Of a stretch of DNA of 64,000 bases, positions 11,448-25,500 are shown in pieces. Positions within the stretch are counted from its first letter, which is position 1. The number at the start of each line of letters is the position of its first letter. Source of the stretch: Leucocoprinus leucothites (taxonomy: Eukaryota > Basidiomycota > Agaricomycetes > Agaricales > Agaricaceae); the NCBI GenBank assembly GCA_013368445.1, contig JAACJO010000005.1, positions 248,001 through 312,000 on the forward strand. The letters run 5' to 3'. The position numbers and the translations under genes were made by a program. The notes below the pieces were generated by a model. The model did no database searches, was not told the origin of the DNA, and saw only the letters and a list, made by a program, of their open reading frames with translations.

Positions 11448-13538
11448 ATGCCCTCGTCTACAAGGAAAAGCAACATTGGTGCTGCAAGGCGTAGTATACA
11501 GAAGGCCCATATTCCGTACAGAGGGGATAATCCAGAAGTCGGCAAGAAAACAGGAATTGCAGTTGGCCATGTCGAACGCATGTCTGACGGTTTCGAGCCG
11601 TTTGACCAGGTCATCCAACAGGCCGACAAACGCACACCGCCGAGACCGAAGAAGAGGAAAAAGTCCGCACCAGCTGTGCAGCAGCCAGAATTCGACGATG
11701 AAAATGGCGAGATGTCTATGGACATAGATGAAAGTATGTATTATCTTCCAATCCTAAATACTGACCCGCTAATACCAATTATCACGTTTTCTTAAGCTCC
11801 AGTGCGGTATCTATCCAACGCACGGATTCCATCTACGCCTACCCTCAGAAATACAAGCGGGTCATCACGACCAGTCGCCCGGAGTTCGGAGGTCAGCTTT
11901 GACGATATTCCCTCGCCGCGGCCGCGCACTTCGTCATCACATACTGCGAATGCCGGTCCTTCTAGTCTCTCGAAGACATTTACCTCCGGAGAACTTGGAC
12001 TGGACTCGAACTCAGAGTCGGATTCAGATAACGAACCTGCAGATTATGGAGACCATGACAACAATTTCGATGTCAGCGGGGCTGCAGACATGAACGGAGA
12101 CTTTGGTAGTCAATCACCAACACCTCAACGAAGCTCGCCACGGCGCAAAAGCTTCGCGCAGATTGATCAGGACCTAGATGGCCAAGAAGAGGACGAGGAC
12201 CAACAGGAAGAGGACCAACAATCAGAACAGCAAGAAGACTCACCACCGAGGATCGATAAAGGCAAACGGAAGGCCCGCCTAGAGGATATTGAAGAAGAAG
12301 AAGCGCAGATCGAGGACGAGATCGCACAAGGCCTGCACGACTTTGAAAACGAGCAATCCGAAGAAGAACAAGCACCTTCACCACCTCCCAAGAAGAAACA
12401 AAGAGTAGTCGAGGAACAAGAAAAGCAGAAGAAGCCCAAACCCTCGAAATCGAAGAAGGAAAATCGAGGTAATGCCATACCTATAACCCAGCTGGGCCAG
12501 CTTCGGTATTCACCCCATAGTTCCAGAACCATCTCGGGAAGGAGTGCGACGGAGCACACGAGAGCGTTTCAAACCCCTGGAATGGTGGCGAGGTGAAAAG
12601 GTGGTCTATGGTCGTACGGCCTCCTCTGGGCCAGTCCTCGTTCCAACGATCAAGGAAATTCGACGAATACCAACCGAGCAGCCGGAGCCATTCAATCACA
12701 AAAGGCGCGGTTATAACCGCGGGCGGAGCAAGACTGCAGATGAGAAACTCGCAAAGGCTGTATATAATCCTGAAGAAGGATGGGACGATGCGACAGATCC
12801 ATTCGGTGAAGTTCATGATCTGGACAAGCAGGCCCTGGTTGTACGACGTACGTGTCACCTCTACCATCTTGTCTTTGATCTACTAACTAACGTTTTGTTT
12901 GAAGGACTGGTATGGACGTCGAAACGTGTATCGTTGGTAAAAGCCGCCAACAGTGAATGGTTCTTCGAGAAAGTCTTTGGCGACTCTGACTTCGTCGCCG
13001 CCGGTCAGCTTGAGATACCCCCTGACTGCCGCAAACCAACTAAAGCAACTAAAGATAATACATATGTATGATTTGTTTCTTCAGGATGGAGCTTCTCTTG
13101 CTAACTTCTCATTAGATTTTCTACGTAATTGAGGGAGCAGTCAATTTTAAGGTCCACGAAGTCAGCAAAGTCGTAGCAACTGGCGGAATGTTCATCGCTC
13201 CACGTGGTTCGTATCCATTACATCCCCGCTCCTCGAAACTCACGCCCCGTCTACTAGGCAATACATATTTCATCGAAAACATCTCCACGCGAGCAGCCAA
13301 ACTCTTCTTTACTCAAGCACGCAAAGTTCCCAAAGACGAGATGGAGCCTTCCGGGAGTGCAGCACCACAACGAAGAGAGAAAAAGAAATCGCTGGAAGAA
13401 GTGAGGTCGTCGAGTCCTGGAAATCGGAGCTCTGCCACTGTCGGTGGTGGGAGGGCCGCGCAGAGTTTACCACCGCAGGCGTCGAAAGCTCGACAGCAAT
13501 CTAAAGCTGGGAAGAGGGCTCCTTCAGCGAAGGTATAA
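11448..13538 (+). CDS. MIF2: Inner kinetochore protein CENP-C / Mif2
   Basis: Exons 11448-11733, 11797-12468, 12542-12847, 12905-13065, 13116-13206 and 13258-13538 join in phase into 598 residues. The N-terminus (HIPYRGDNPEVGKKTGIAV) resembles the Mif2 N-terminal domain that contacts outer kinetochore proteins. A long acidic, Glu/Gln-rich disordered middle follows. The CENP-C motif begins at residue 320 (GVRRSTRERFKPLEWWR, then EKVVYGR); in this family it binds the CENP-A nucleosome through the conserved Arg and the Trp pair. The C-terminal cupin (about residues 425-535; AGQLEIPP, FYVIEGAVNFKVHE, GGMFIAPRGNTYFIENIS) is the dimerisation domain. A basic Ser-rich tail ends the protein. Five introns of 49-73 bp all keep frame. 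The protein acts at centromeres and links CENP-A chromatin to the Mis12 complex. Confidence 0.95.
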
Positions 13539-16500
13539 TCCTTGGCCTGAAGGGCTTGCTGTGTTTTGCTTCTATTCTTATGTTGTCGAGGTACGGATAT
13601 GATTATGAACGACATGGTTTTTATGGGGATTTACTTTTTATTTTAAATTATTCGCATAAACCAGCATGATGAACTCGTACTGTTTCCTGCGTTGATTTTG
13701 CTTTTCTTGACTTATTTGCTGCATTGATTGTTGTCATCCTGCATGATTCATGAACCCTGGTTTTCTTTTTCCACCTTTATCTCGATACCATTCATTGTAT
13801 TCAATGTACAAAATAACAACGCAAGTTTTTAAGCATGTGCAGCTCGTTGAAGGTAGCAGTTTTGTTTAATTTGTAATGCAGTGGCTCGCTGGTCTGAGCT
13901 TGCGAAGCCCGTTATGTGCTTAGTCGGCACTTGACCTGAGGGTGCTTTTCCTCTTGTCGGAAAAAGCGTGCTATGCACGGAATCGAACGCGGAGAAACTT
14001 CAGCTAGTGGATACTATAGTCAAGAAAGGCAAGTCAATTGATAAATGGGGAATGGACAGCTGGTTTATACACCCCAGGAGATTCTGGGGAAATATTGTAC
14101 TCGCGTCGACACGTAGAGATGGAGCTTTTAACTCTAGCCATACAACATGGCGCCATCTTCTTTCAAATATCCCGTGCCAGAGCCTTTTTCCCTCTCGAGC
14201 CGCCTGTTCTCGTGCACCGTATGCTTCTGATGTCCACCTGAGGAGTCTACGACGAGGCAAAGTGAGTGTTCCCGGACCGTCAATGTCTTCTTCGAACGCT
14301 ATTATCTCGGATTAAAAGGGAAAAAGAGCCGTACCACCAAGAAGTACAGTATATCACCCACCAGAAACGAAATCATTTTCTCATCCGAAGACGGACTCGG
14401 ACAGCCACTCGGGCTTTTACACACGACATTCCAAAAGCGACTAAATTAAGCATAGTCGGTCCGAAGGTCTAGAATTTGGTTTCTTTAGCCTGATGTGTCA
14501 GCTCGCTGAGTTTACTGCTATGATAGGACTTGTAGTCCGCGAACATGTGAATAGAGCGTGATTCCCGGCCTGGCTCGTCCGATCCCGTTGGGAAAGTGAT
14601 TGGTGCTAGGTTGGAGGTTGGTAGAAGAAGTAGAAGAAGACCGTCTGGAGCGCTCCGCTGTGTGGTAAGAGACCGAAGAGCCTTGGAGAACGGTCTTCGT
14701 CGGGCATTGACAATAAGCGATTGCCTGGCTCGAAGAATATGATGAAGTTATGCATCCAGGATATCGACGTGAGGGCCTGATTGGCCCAGGTGATAGTGCT
14801 AAACTTGGGATGGAGACCGAATAGCTCTAGCCCAGGCATCTCTTGGTTGAACGAGGTCAAGACACACACATCCACGGGAGCCCACTTGGAAGCTTGTCGA
14901 GGCTGCCTGCCAAAGTTGCCTGTAGACACTACACTAACTCGATGGATATCGCCTCGTTGCGTGAATTCCAGCCAACAGCAGAAGGCTCATGCCACACACT
15001 CTCTTTTAGAGAACAACGACGGTTTTCCAGACTAGAACAGATCAAGATAATTCCCCGATGATATCGAGATAACATTGATAGAATGTGGTCCCCGGGCGTG
15101 TCGAGTGACAGAAAGCAGTGCAGCGAACGCGATCGTGAGAGGTCAATCCTTCTTTCGAGTGTGGGTCGGATTCGGCAAACGATTTGCCGATCACCTTCGA
15201 GAATTGGAGAGTCCAAAGCACGTCGTGCAGAGTGTTTGTATGGTGGTTTGGAGGAGAACAAGATAGAGTGGACCGGACTACCTGAGTCTGGCATTCAGAG
15301 AATACCAGCAGCCAAGTTTCCTGGATTCGTTGCTGTCCGGGATAACACCAGAGACTTAGTTAAAGTAACAGCGTCTGTTTGGAGAGGTAATTAATAACCG
15401 GTCAAGGTGGGATCTTGATAAGCTGATCGTCCTCACAAAGAGATTATAACACCCACAGTCGCTCCTTAACCAAACGGTTGGCTTCCTCCTGAGAAACAAC
15501 TTCTTTAACTGATCACCAAGCAGCTGATTGCTTCCCCGATAGTCTTTGGCTTGCTTCTCGGGCATCGCATGTGTTGATCATCTGCAACAATCGTTCCAGC
15601 TCACTTTCCATATTCTCTACTTTCTCTGTTCGTGAGCTTGATAACCCACGCTGTCTACGGCGACTAGAATGCCCAAGACCCAAGCATCTTGATAAGCAAC
15701 GCCTACATCGCTTGATTGATTATCTTCTCAACGTCGACCTTGTTGGATCCTATCAACCACGTTTCTGCGCATAATCTCTCTTGGGTCATGACAAGGTACG
15801 AACAGGCCGGTAAATACTGGTAGTACAATTATTTTGGCTGTAAGTACCGGTCCTATCTCCTCGCGTTGACACTCTCGAGATTGCCTTGGCAGCCACCACA
15901 GGGCTCGGATTGTCACAGAAGAGCCGATCCTATCACAGAGTCGTGACAGGTGAGCCGGCTTCGAAGGCAAAAAGGCAAAAAGACTGGTGAACTGTAACTG
16001 CAAGGTCGTGTCGCCGAGAAAAATGGGAATACGGGAAAGATGCGCAGTCACATTCCCTTTAGCTTCCACAAAGACCATGCGTTTGTGTGAAGGTCCAGAC
16101 AGATTTTATGAAATGCGACAGGAAAGCTAGTGGTGTCTCGTGTCATCCGCCGGTGTTAATAAATCATGGACAAGCCTTTTCGAAAAGGAAAATCAACGCA
16201 TATTCAAAACGTCTATATCTCCTGGAGCATAATTCCTGGCCTTGTGTGCTTAATTACCGCGTAGAGAGAAGGCCCATAAAGGGTCTCGTGCGCGGAGATA
16301 CTGTAGAATGTGGTTGATAGAATAAACGCCAAGTACTCCAGTAAAGCATAGAGTACACCATTGGAAGCATGGTCAACGAATCAAGTATTATAGGCTCTTG
16401 AATAGAATCGAATGAGAGCCCACTTCAAGGACAGCAAACTCGTTGCTTCCTTCACCTTAACCGGACGTAGTATGAAACCGGGTTATCAGCCAATCAATGC

Positions 16501-19500
16501 AAGAGCTCATTCTAATTCGTGAAAACTTCTGAGCCTGTTAAACCTCAATAGTCCTCAAGACGCACCCAGTAGAGCCAATGAACTCGAGGACAACCAGCTA
16601 TACACGAGTTGAGTAGCAAGTCCGTGCCTACGAAGCTGCTACTCCGACACTTTACCCTCAGCACATCACTGAGAAGCGCCAGTCACGCTGAACTATGTTG
16701 TCTGATAAGATTCCAGTTTCGCGAGGCATCGGCCTCTTCCCCGGCAAGAAGAGATTCCGGCGTCTTTTCCCCTCCCGACAGTGCTGTGTTGGTGGATAGT
16801 ATTTCCAACGGAGCGAGTGCCGCGGACGACCAAGTGGCAACAGCTCCAGTTTCACCGGCGAAGGTGAATGAACCATCAACGGATCAGAATCCGGGCAATT
16901 TCTGTGTTAGCGATCCAGTAAAGGCCCGCTTGGGATGAGAGATCGAATATTGTACGGACAACCGGCTTTCAAATCTTTCTCGCCGATCGTAATATTTGAA
17001 TCGGAGAAATCAAGAGGTGGGGCGTAGAAGAGATTTGATCATGAGCCAAGATGAGGTCCTGCCGAATATCGTTTGCATCTCAAATCATTACAGAGCCAGC
17101 AACCCGATTTGGGCAGAAGGGTACTGTGCTATCGGAACTCTAACCTCAAACTCTTGGTTGTTCACTGGAGTGTTTCGATCTCGAGAAGAATTTCCCAAGA
17201 ATCACATAACGTGAAGGGTGTCACAGACGCTCAAGGGGGCAAGAACCAAGGCGCCTTGTTCTTGCCATTTAACTGTTGCAACGTCGGCGGTTGTAGGTCC
17301 AGTGCAAGAGTGCTTAAGCATAAAGGTCGTGATAACACGTGGCGGCCTACAGCCAGAAACGATATGTCAGACCTCGTGTTCCTGTAACGTTCGTGGTTTC
17401 CTCACCACTCCCAACAGCTAGTACTTCACTGACGAGAGTGCCTGAAATGACGACATCTCAACGCGGCGGAGCGTGCTTGACAGGCAAGTCAACAACGCAA
17501 GCCGATGCCACCCCAAGAGGGATTCTACTACACGACCTCCGATTGCTGCGGGATGCTATTGGCCTTGCTGGAGACCATCGTGATCCATGGAAATGCCAAA
17601 TTGCTCCAGCCTGAAAGCACACAAGGAATGGTGGTGCCTATTCTTGGTACAACTATCCCACACCCAATGGACAGAGGTAGTTTCAGACAATAATGAGCCT
17701 TGCTGCCAGCAGTAGAATTGTTGTCTGAAGAAGTGGTTTGAAATGATTCGAGGCACTTTTAGCGGTTACTGGCCTGACGCCAGTAACAAACGTAGGCACG
17801 TCGAGCAGGGATATGCTCTTCGGATATTACAAAAGGGACAATTATGTGAGCGAGGGATCGGCATCGGGGTCAGATTGGCAGAATAGAAACCGTATATGAG
17901 TGCATGGACATAATGAATTCTATATTGCAGTGTTGTACGCGGGGATTGGAAAGATTCATTGCCGGAAACGAACGCTCTGGTTCGTTTACACCTCTTGTTC
18001 CACAGGTACGATCGCAATTCCAACTGAACCATTCCCAACTGCCAAAACGCGCTAATGGAAGTAGAATGTCTCGAGGTCGTTTGGTTGCCATGCTCGTTCA
18101 AGCTGGCTCGATTCCACGCGTAAACCTGGTCGGTCCAGTCGTGTTTAAAGCCTGAGGACGTTGGTAACGATGGATGCGCGTGTACGTGCACCAGAGCCTT
18201 GATTAGATATTGTATGTTTGAGGTGAGGATCACAAGCAACGTGGATCAACGGAAGGGCGGCTAAAATTTCCTTTCGAGGGAAAAGACGCAAGCAACAGTG
18301 CTGTGCTTCTCTGCATCCAAATTATAGCTGAAGGAGAAGCTATTCACTGATGGGTGCATTTTGTGCGTGTCGGATGCTGAACTGAACATAGGTTCGTGAG
18401 AATAATGGACGGCAAGAATAAACTTCCACGCACCGGTCTTTTAATCACGTATCTTCGCCATCGGATCAGGTACAAATTCCATCGGACTAAAGCCAAACGC
18501 ACAACCGCAAAGATACGATGGGCAGGCCCTGAACGCAGGGATAGCATCTCGATTTACTAAAATGATAAACCAACTCGATAGGACAATGCATCCGTAACAG
18601 AAAAGAACTTCATTTTCCCGTTGCGGTGTAACACATTCACAAGTGTTCCGTCCCTTTTCGCCGTACACGTAGTAAGTGTTCAAATCGAGTAAAATACCCT
18701 TTCCAGAGAGCCCTGCAATGAATATCCAGCAGCCAGTCCAAATGAAATTAGAACCAAACCAAGCCCGTACTTCCCTTAGTTCGTGACTGTGATCGTCACT
18801 CAGGCAAGCCATGACGCAACGAGAGTGATCACTATGAGCCAAAGAGCTGGGACTTATCGCTCATGAGGAAATCATTAGAGATTAGTCGGAAGCCGTCGTC
18901 GTAAATGCCAACGTAAGTTAATCCATTCTCACTGCGCCACAGCTCACTCAGGTGCTGCGGCGAGATAAACGAGGGAAAGGAGAGCGTTGGTCATATCGGG
19001 AGCCAAGCCGCCCCAGGGAGCCGGCGAAGGACGGTGCTGCCTAAACACGAGGAGGTCGAGAAGAGAACTACAATTATGCGGGGAGCCCGGACAACGGAGG
19101 ACAATGAGTCCTCCATAGAGGGTGAATGTTCGTTTCGTTTGCATGCTGTCTAGATGAAAGAAGGTTGAGACTAGGAGGGAGTTGAGCTTCGACTCGAGGT
19201 ACAAGGCTGGGTCGTGGGGCTCGAGCAGCGGATGATGAAACTGCAAAGGGTCTAGTATTCCTGGGAGAAGACCCAAGGGTGGTCGATGTCTCCTCATTCC
19301 AACCCAAGATTAACATCAATCAAGCTCCCCATGATCATAGCCATCTTCCACTGGGTATCACCCAGATAAAACATGTCAAACACCGGGCGTATCAGGCTAC
19401 TTTGCGTAACTCCAGACCATGCGCCCCTGTCTCTATCCGAGTGATTGTTTCCAACGAGCAGATAGTATACCCGGGACCTCAGAATAGGTGTTTTTGAATT

Positions 19501-22500
19501 TGAGCCGCCACTCTCCCCAAGCACCGAGCACAGAATTGCCGAAACTGATGAAAGCCAGATAGCACAATAGGCTGGTGGAAGTGTTTGACGAAAGTTACAA
19601 ACGACGCAAACTCGCGAGAGGTAGTTCTTTGAGATTGGTCAGCACTCCTCTAGCCCAGGCCTACAATGTCGGCAACCGGAATGAGGAATCGGGGTGGTAT
19701 AGGTAGGATACGCGTGTCTGGCCTATCTTGGGGGAATAGTGTGGGTGAACAGGCAAAAGACAACGCAAAATGCAGTGCGGCTGTGTGTAGTTGAGATGTG
19801 CAGTTGAATACAGGCGAGGTCGGCATCCGGAAAAAAGAATGCCTGTACGAACACACAGGTCGTTCCAAGAGGCGCCAGAATGGTCCGGAATGGACAGACC
19901 CCGAGTCGACAAGACTTAAGCACTGTCTTCACACTTGCGAAGTTGTGGGTTCCTTTCAAAAATATCCACGTCAGTTGTCAACCAGAACGAAAATAGCACG
20001 GTTGACGGACACCACAGTTATTGATATCTGTATTTGGTGAACAAGCATCATGGAATACATAACTTGAGAAAGTTAACCTATCCGGAGGCAAAAAGTTGCG
20101 TGGTGTAATGAAGACGCCAGACGTAATGCCTCCTTCCCAGTCTCCTGTCCCCAAATCTCGAATCCCAGTAGCCCGATTAATCAGCGCGAACGGGCGCACG
20201 AACGATCCACTGCCGGTTACGAGATGAAATTCACGGTAGAAGCTATCCTAGAAGAGCCCGACAGGCTTCATGTTTATCAATGTATCCCCTAGAATAAATT
20301 TGTGGAGAGGCGTGAAAACTCACCGATGACGACCCTTTACACAAGGGGTACCGTAGTTATAACGAAAATTCGCTCATTTCCGCTCTAAAAACGAATTGGA
20401 CGCATACGAATGAGTTGGGTATCATAGGCCTGTTCATTATCGAGGTCACTCACAGGGATATTTCTGCCAATTCACTGACTCACGAAGGGATACTGCAAAC
20501 TGATGAAGAACCAACCCTTTTGATGACGCCAAAGCTCCAGAAGCCCGAAAAGGGCGCGAGAGGAAGAAACACTTGAGAAAGGAGTTTCCAGAGGGGCAGA
20601 CTTAGCAGCCCATCTGTTAGCGGCTACTATAGTGCATCCTAAGACTTGATACCAGGGTCATCGTGAAAAAAGGAGAGGAAGAGAACTCCTAACAGTTGGC
20701 AAGATTTGCACGAAGAAATCGCAGAAAACCAGGCGCAACGTCACAGAAGACATATGGTAACCCTAACCTCGCCCATACATCCCGTGACGTCGTCCTTTTA
20801 AACATCAAATCAATTGATCATCAATAGCCTTGTCGAAAGAGGAAGGAAAGACGAATATTTCGGACAATCCAGCTCACGTCGCTGAGTTTTCGGCAATTCC
20901 CCTTTTGACTATTCTTAGTAGCTACTGCTGTTCGAGACTCGAAGAACCTCATCTGCGTCGAGTAAAACGTCGAGTATCGGGATAAGGTACAGTGATCTTC
21001 ATTCTCAACAATCATAAGTGTGATCTGAATGCACTCATGGTCGTCAGGTACGCATGCTCTGGCGGTATGAGCGATACCAGGCGACGGGTAATGCCTAAAT
21101 ATTCAAGTGTCGCAGGAATTTCTGCATGGAAGGGGAGACCGGTTTCGGTGATACTAGTACACTACAAGCAAACAAGTTGAATTTGAGAAGGTCAATAGCT
21201 AGCTCGAATTGCTCCTCTCTGCAAGTTTAGCCTGACAGTGACCCCCGGTTAAATCCCCCTAATGGGAAGCGCCGGATTCTCTGTCATCTGTATAGATAGC
21301 TGAGCTGCTTCACATTGATATGTCGACCCTTCAAAAGCCCTAGGACTCTTGTGACGCTAATAGATATTGAACGCAGCACGGATGACATCACTTAAACTAA
21401 CCCTTCTACCCGTTGAAGGCTCACCGGGAAGCAAGTGGCTTGCTCAGGTAAAACCACCAAGAAGTCAGGCAAGATACCCAAAAGGGGCACCTTGAACAAA
21501 GAACAAAAGCACTTTCTCCAGATAAGATAAGATCAGGTAAGTCCGAACAACTGCCTAGCCTCGAGGCACGATTAGATTAAACCAACCCAGCCCAATTCCC
21601 GACACATCGTCTGATGGCGCCAAACGTGTGCGAAAATGCCTTTCCTCTTGTTCAGCTTTGATTGAATGATTAACGGCAGCAGCACAACACATGCTGCCTC
21701 GTGTATCAAGAAATCCACATTGCCCAACCCCAAGAAATGTCTAATCTCAATACACGCGCCTCATCATCCCTTGCCACAGCACCTCAAGGCGCACCACCCA
21801 GCTCGCTTCAGGATTATCGTCCGACATTTCGAAGTTCCTGGTCTGAGGGCAGTTCTTCTGTTGCATCTTCCTCCAGGTTCGGAGTTTAGGCGCTCAGATA
21901 CCAAGAGTGGTAGTTCCCCCATCTATGCCAGAAGTCTTCCTTGAACGAACGTACTCGGCCTAGTCTCCACCACTGGAAGCTCATTCTTTAGAATATTCAT
22001 ACAGAACTCCACAATAAGCATTGTCCATCGTGCTCTGTTCCAGAGCGGGCAAGAATAAGCTTGGCGTCTAGGCATTACTTCTCGAATGTGGGGATATGGG
22101 GATATGCGCAGCAAAGGTGTACTGTGGCAATACGTGGACGAGTCATGCAGTTACACCCCTCCAGCCGATGCCTTCCCCGCTCTAGCCAGCTCCTCGAGGC
22201 GTAGAATGTTCATTGTTACAAAAAGTGAGTCATAAACTTGATATGATTAATGGAACTCCACTCAAGCACTTTGAGCTCACATTTCAACCAGTTCAAATCA
22301 TACCGAGTGATAAGATTGTCTATTTCAGCTTTCTGGAGCTTCACGATACAACGAGGCAACTGGGCAATGGGCATGATGCACATACAGACAGAGTGGGCAG
22401 TCGGACAAACAGATACGACGATATCGTAGCGCTCCTCAACGGACAAACGCGGGATCAGTGATAGGGCGCCATAACCCTCCCTTTGTCTTTTTAGCCACAC

Positions 22501-25500
22501 AACTGACACACACAAATCCGTGTGAGTGCGATTGGCTACTGGTTCTCACCAAGCACTTTCGAAGTACAACCTCAAGGCGGCCACGATCCTAACTTAAGAC
22601 ATTCCATTCCTAACAATCATTGTTATTCTTAGATGGACATACGGTCATTCGAGCTCCTCTGCCACAGATCCGTTGATGGTGAACGGTCGATGACGCACTG
22701 TACGGCTACTCTATCTATCGTTTGAATGTTGTTTAACACATCGCGTATTGGGATGATCGCGGCATTCAAATAACTCCCCTTCCTCTCAGTGACGCGGCTT
22801 TTTAGCTAGACAAACTCACTGATAATCTACACTACACCTAGTACCTCTGATAATCAACACACAAACGGTCGATCATCGTACCAATGACTTCACACTGTAA
22901 CACTATTCCAACTCAGCTTGCTCATGGGAGCTGAGTCAGTTAGTATGCGTGTATAGGTAGTTCCTTCCGTCCTTCACCCAGATAATCGGCCTCAACAGCA
23001 TCGCGAACACGAGTCGTACCACATTTTCAGAAGACACCAGTTGCGTAGTTTTCCAGAAAACCTTCATGATGAAAAAAGCTGTACAAGCTTCTGAGTCGAC
23101 TGCAGCCGCATTGAACATACACGCCACGGCGGCTGACTTCTGTGCACCCAGGCTAAGCTTCATCAAACGAGTCGCAGCTGATGCTGTGCCACGGGAGAGT
23201 TTTCTTGTTGCCACGTACTGTGCATCTGACCTATACGTTCGATATCCTCGGAATATGAGCTAATGCGAACCAGCTTTCGCGCAGTGGAAGTGTGGCTGCA
23301 GGTCTGAGAGAAAAGACAGTGCTGTAAATGTGACCGAAGGGATTTGGGGTGATACAGCTTTACCATTAACAAATCCAGGGAAGACAACTGCCGGAAACGG
23401 GCTTTAAAAAAACCTGTTAAGAAATAGTGTGGTTGATCTTGAAGAAGCTTAAAACGTTGTCAAGGCTCAGTTAAAAATACAGCTTTGCTATAACATTAGT
23501 AGCAACAACTGCTAGGAAAATAAACATCTCCGACTTCGTTGTCACCCCGAATCATACACCCCTTCATAGCGTCTATCCCACTAAAGAAAAAAGGTACGCA
23601 CAGCCTTCGGAGTCTCGACTCACACATATCTTCTTAAGACTCGTTCAGCTGAACCGGTAACCACTGCACCCGGCCGAACTTCGTGGATAATAGGATATTG
23701 CTGCAGGCCACTCCAACAGCAGCATCGGAATATGGCAATGGCAATACTATTGAGCTCGAGCGGGCCATAGATCGCAAGCATACTACTAATCCCATGGACA
23801 AGTGAAGTCACCGACTCCATTCCGTCTGTTACTAGATTCGGTCAATATTTTCTTCCATACATTCAAGCCTCGGCACTCAAACGCTATAATGAATTCACCC
23901 GCAAGCCATGGAAGGAGAGAGAGAGAAAAAAGCATGTCCAACAACGCGTAAGCGGCGTAACGGTAACGGTTGATGTAGTGATTCGGATATCCAGTGCGGC
24001 GGGCGTACAAGCGAGTGTGACTAGCAACGATTCGACTACTAACGAACCCAGCGTCTATCTCTCGACTCGTTCACTCATCAAAAACCAAGCACAATTAAAA
24101 AGAGCACAATCCATAGATAACAATACAATGTATGTACTTCGACAGCAGATCAATGGTTTAAGGGCACACATCATGATGACTGGCAGGTGATATCAGCATG
24201 TGAAGTTTATTACAGCTCATGTGCCTAGGTTAACGTTGTGTGTTGTATAGAAACGGTTTTACCGTCGGGTCAGAACTGCTCTCAATGGTTTGATTGGGGG
24301 ACCTTCTGATTAACCACTCATTTTCACAGGTCTTGTCACTTTTGCGTTGGCGCCGAGAACGTATACTTAATATTATATGGGAGCAACTGTTGAGCAGGTG
24401 ATTTCTCAGGTTTTCTAGAATCCTTTCGCTAAATATCATACGCGGTTGATATTGGGGAAGGTCAAGTTGAAGAACCTTCGGGAACAGACGAGTGGTAAGT
24501 ATTTTGATATTTGTCCGAATCGCGACATTATCAACGAACCAAGGTTACAACTCGAGATTTCAAGAATTTGCTAGTGGTTAGTGGTGAGTGTGTGGGTAAA
24601 AAAGAAGGACTTCTTTTACTCTCCCAGCCTCCCACAGAACCTAGAAGTGCCCTTGCCATGACATAACACGCCATATCACACATACCCCAACTTTCAAAAT
24701 GACACCAGCCATGTCAACCTCAGCCGTAGAGTTATGTCAAGCGAAAATGACAAGATGATCAGAAGACACAAGCCACCATACACTCCGCGAGTCGAGTCCC
24801 CCCCCTTCTTGTAGTACAGTGGCTATCAGCGGAGATAAACATGGCCACACACATAATCTAATCGAACTTACCGTTAGGACATTGCGTCATACCTTACCCC
24901 CTCTATCCTCTTCCCCACACTTACTGTACTTACACCCTCCGAAAAGTCCCTCAAGTCCGCATATGGTCGAAATATCGCGTCCCCACCCACCGATATCCAC
25001 ACTCGAAATCCTAGAAAGAAATCACTTCGGAATATTGGTCATGTTGTCATTATACAATGTATGATTTCATGGTGATCGTCAGAAACGCGGATCGCCACTC
25101 TATCCGACTTTTGAGAGACGAACCAGTCCGTTACCCCTCACCTCCACACTCGTCCTCCGCAACCCCGCATTTCCGTAGGATTACAACTATTCCAAGTGAT
25201 TTGATCATCGTTCTAAGCGCGCGAGTTCCGAACAACTTGCCACTTCAAGTTGGGATGGTTGAATATATAGACACCATGTTCGTTCGTTCCGAGGTAGTCG
25301 TACTTCTAATGCCTTGGAGCTTTGCTGGAAGTGGTATCAACTTCGAAGTAGAAGGTGGTTCAAGTTGGTGCTTATATCAGATTAGTTTGTGTCTATATTA
25401 TTATTGTTATCACCACTTCAAGTCGGTAGTTGGAATACACATCCACTCATCCACCCACAAATCGCCGACCTCCACGCATATAATTCTATTCACTCCAAGT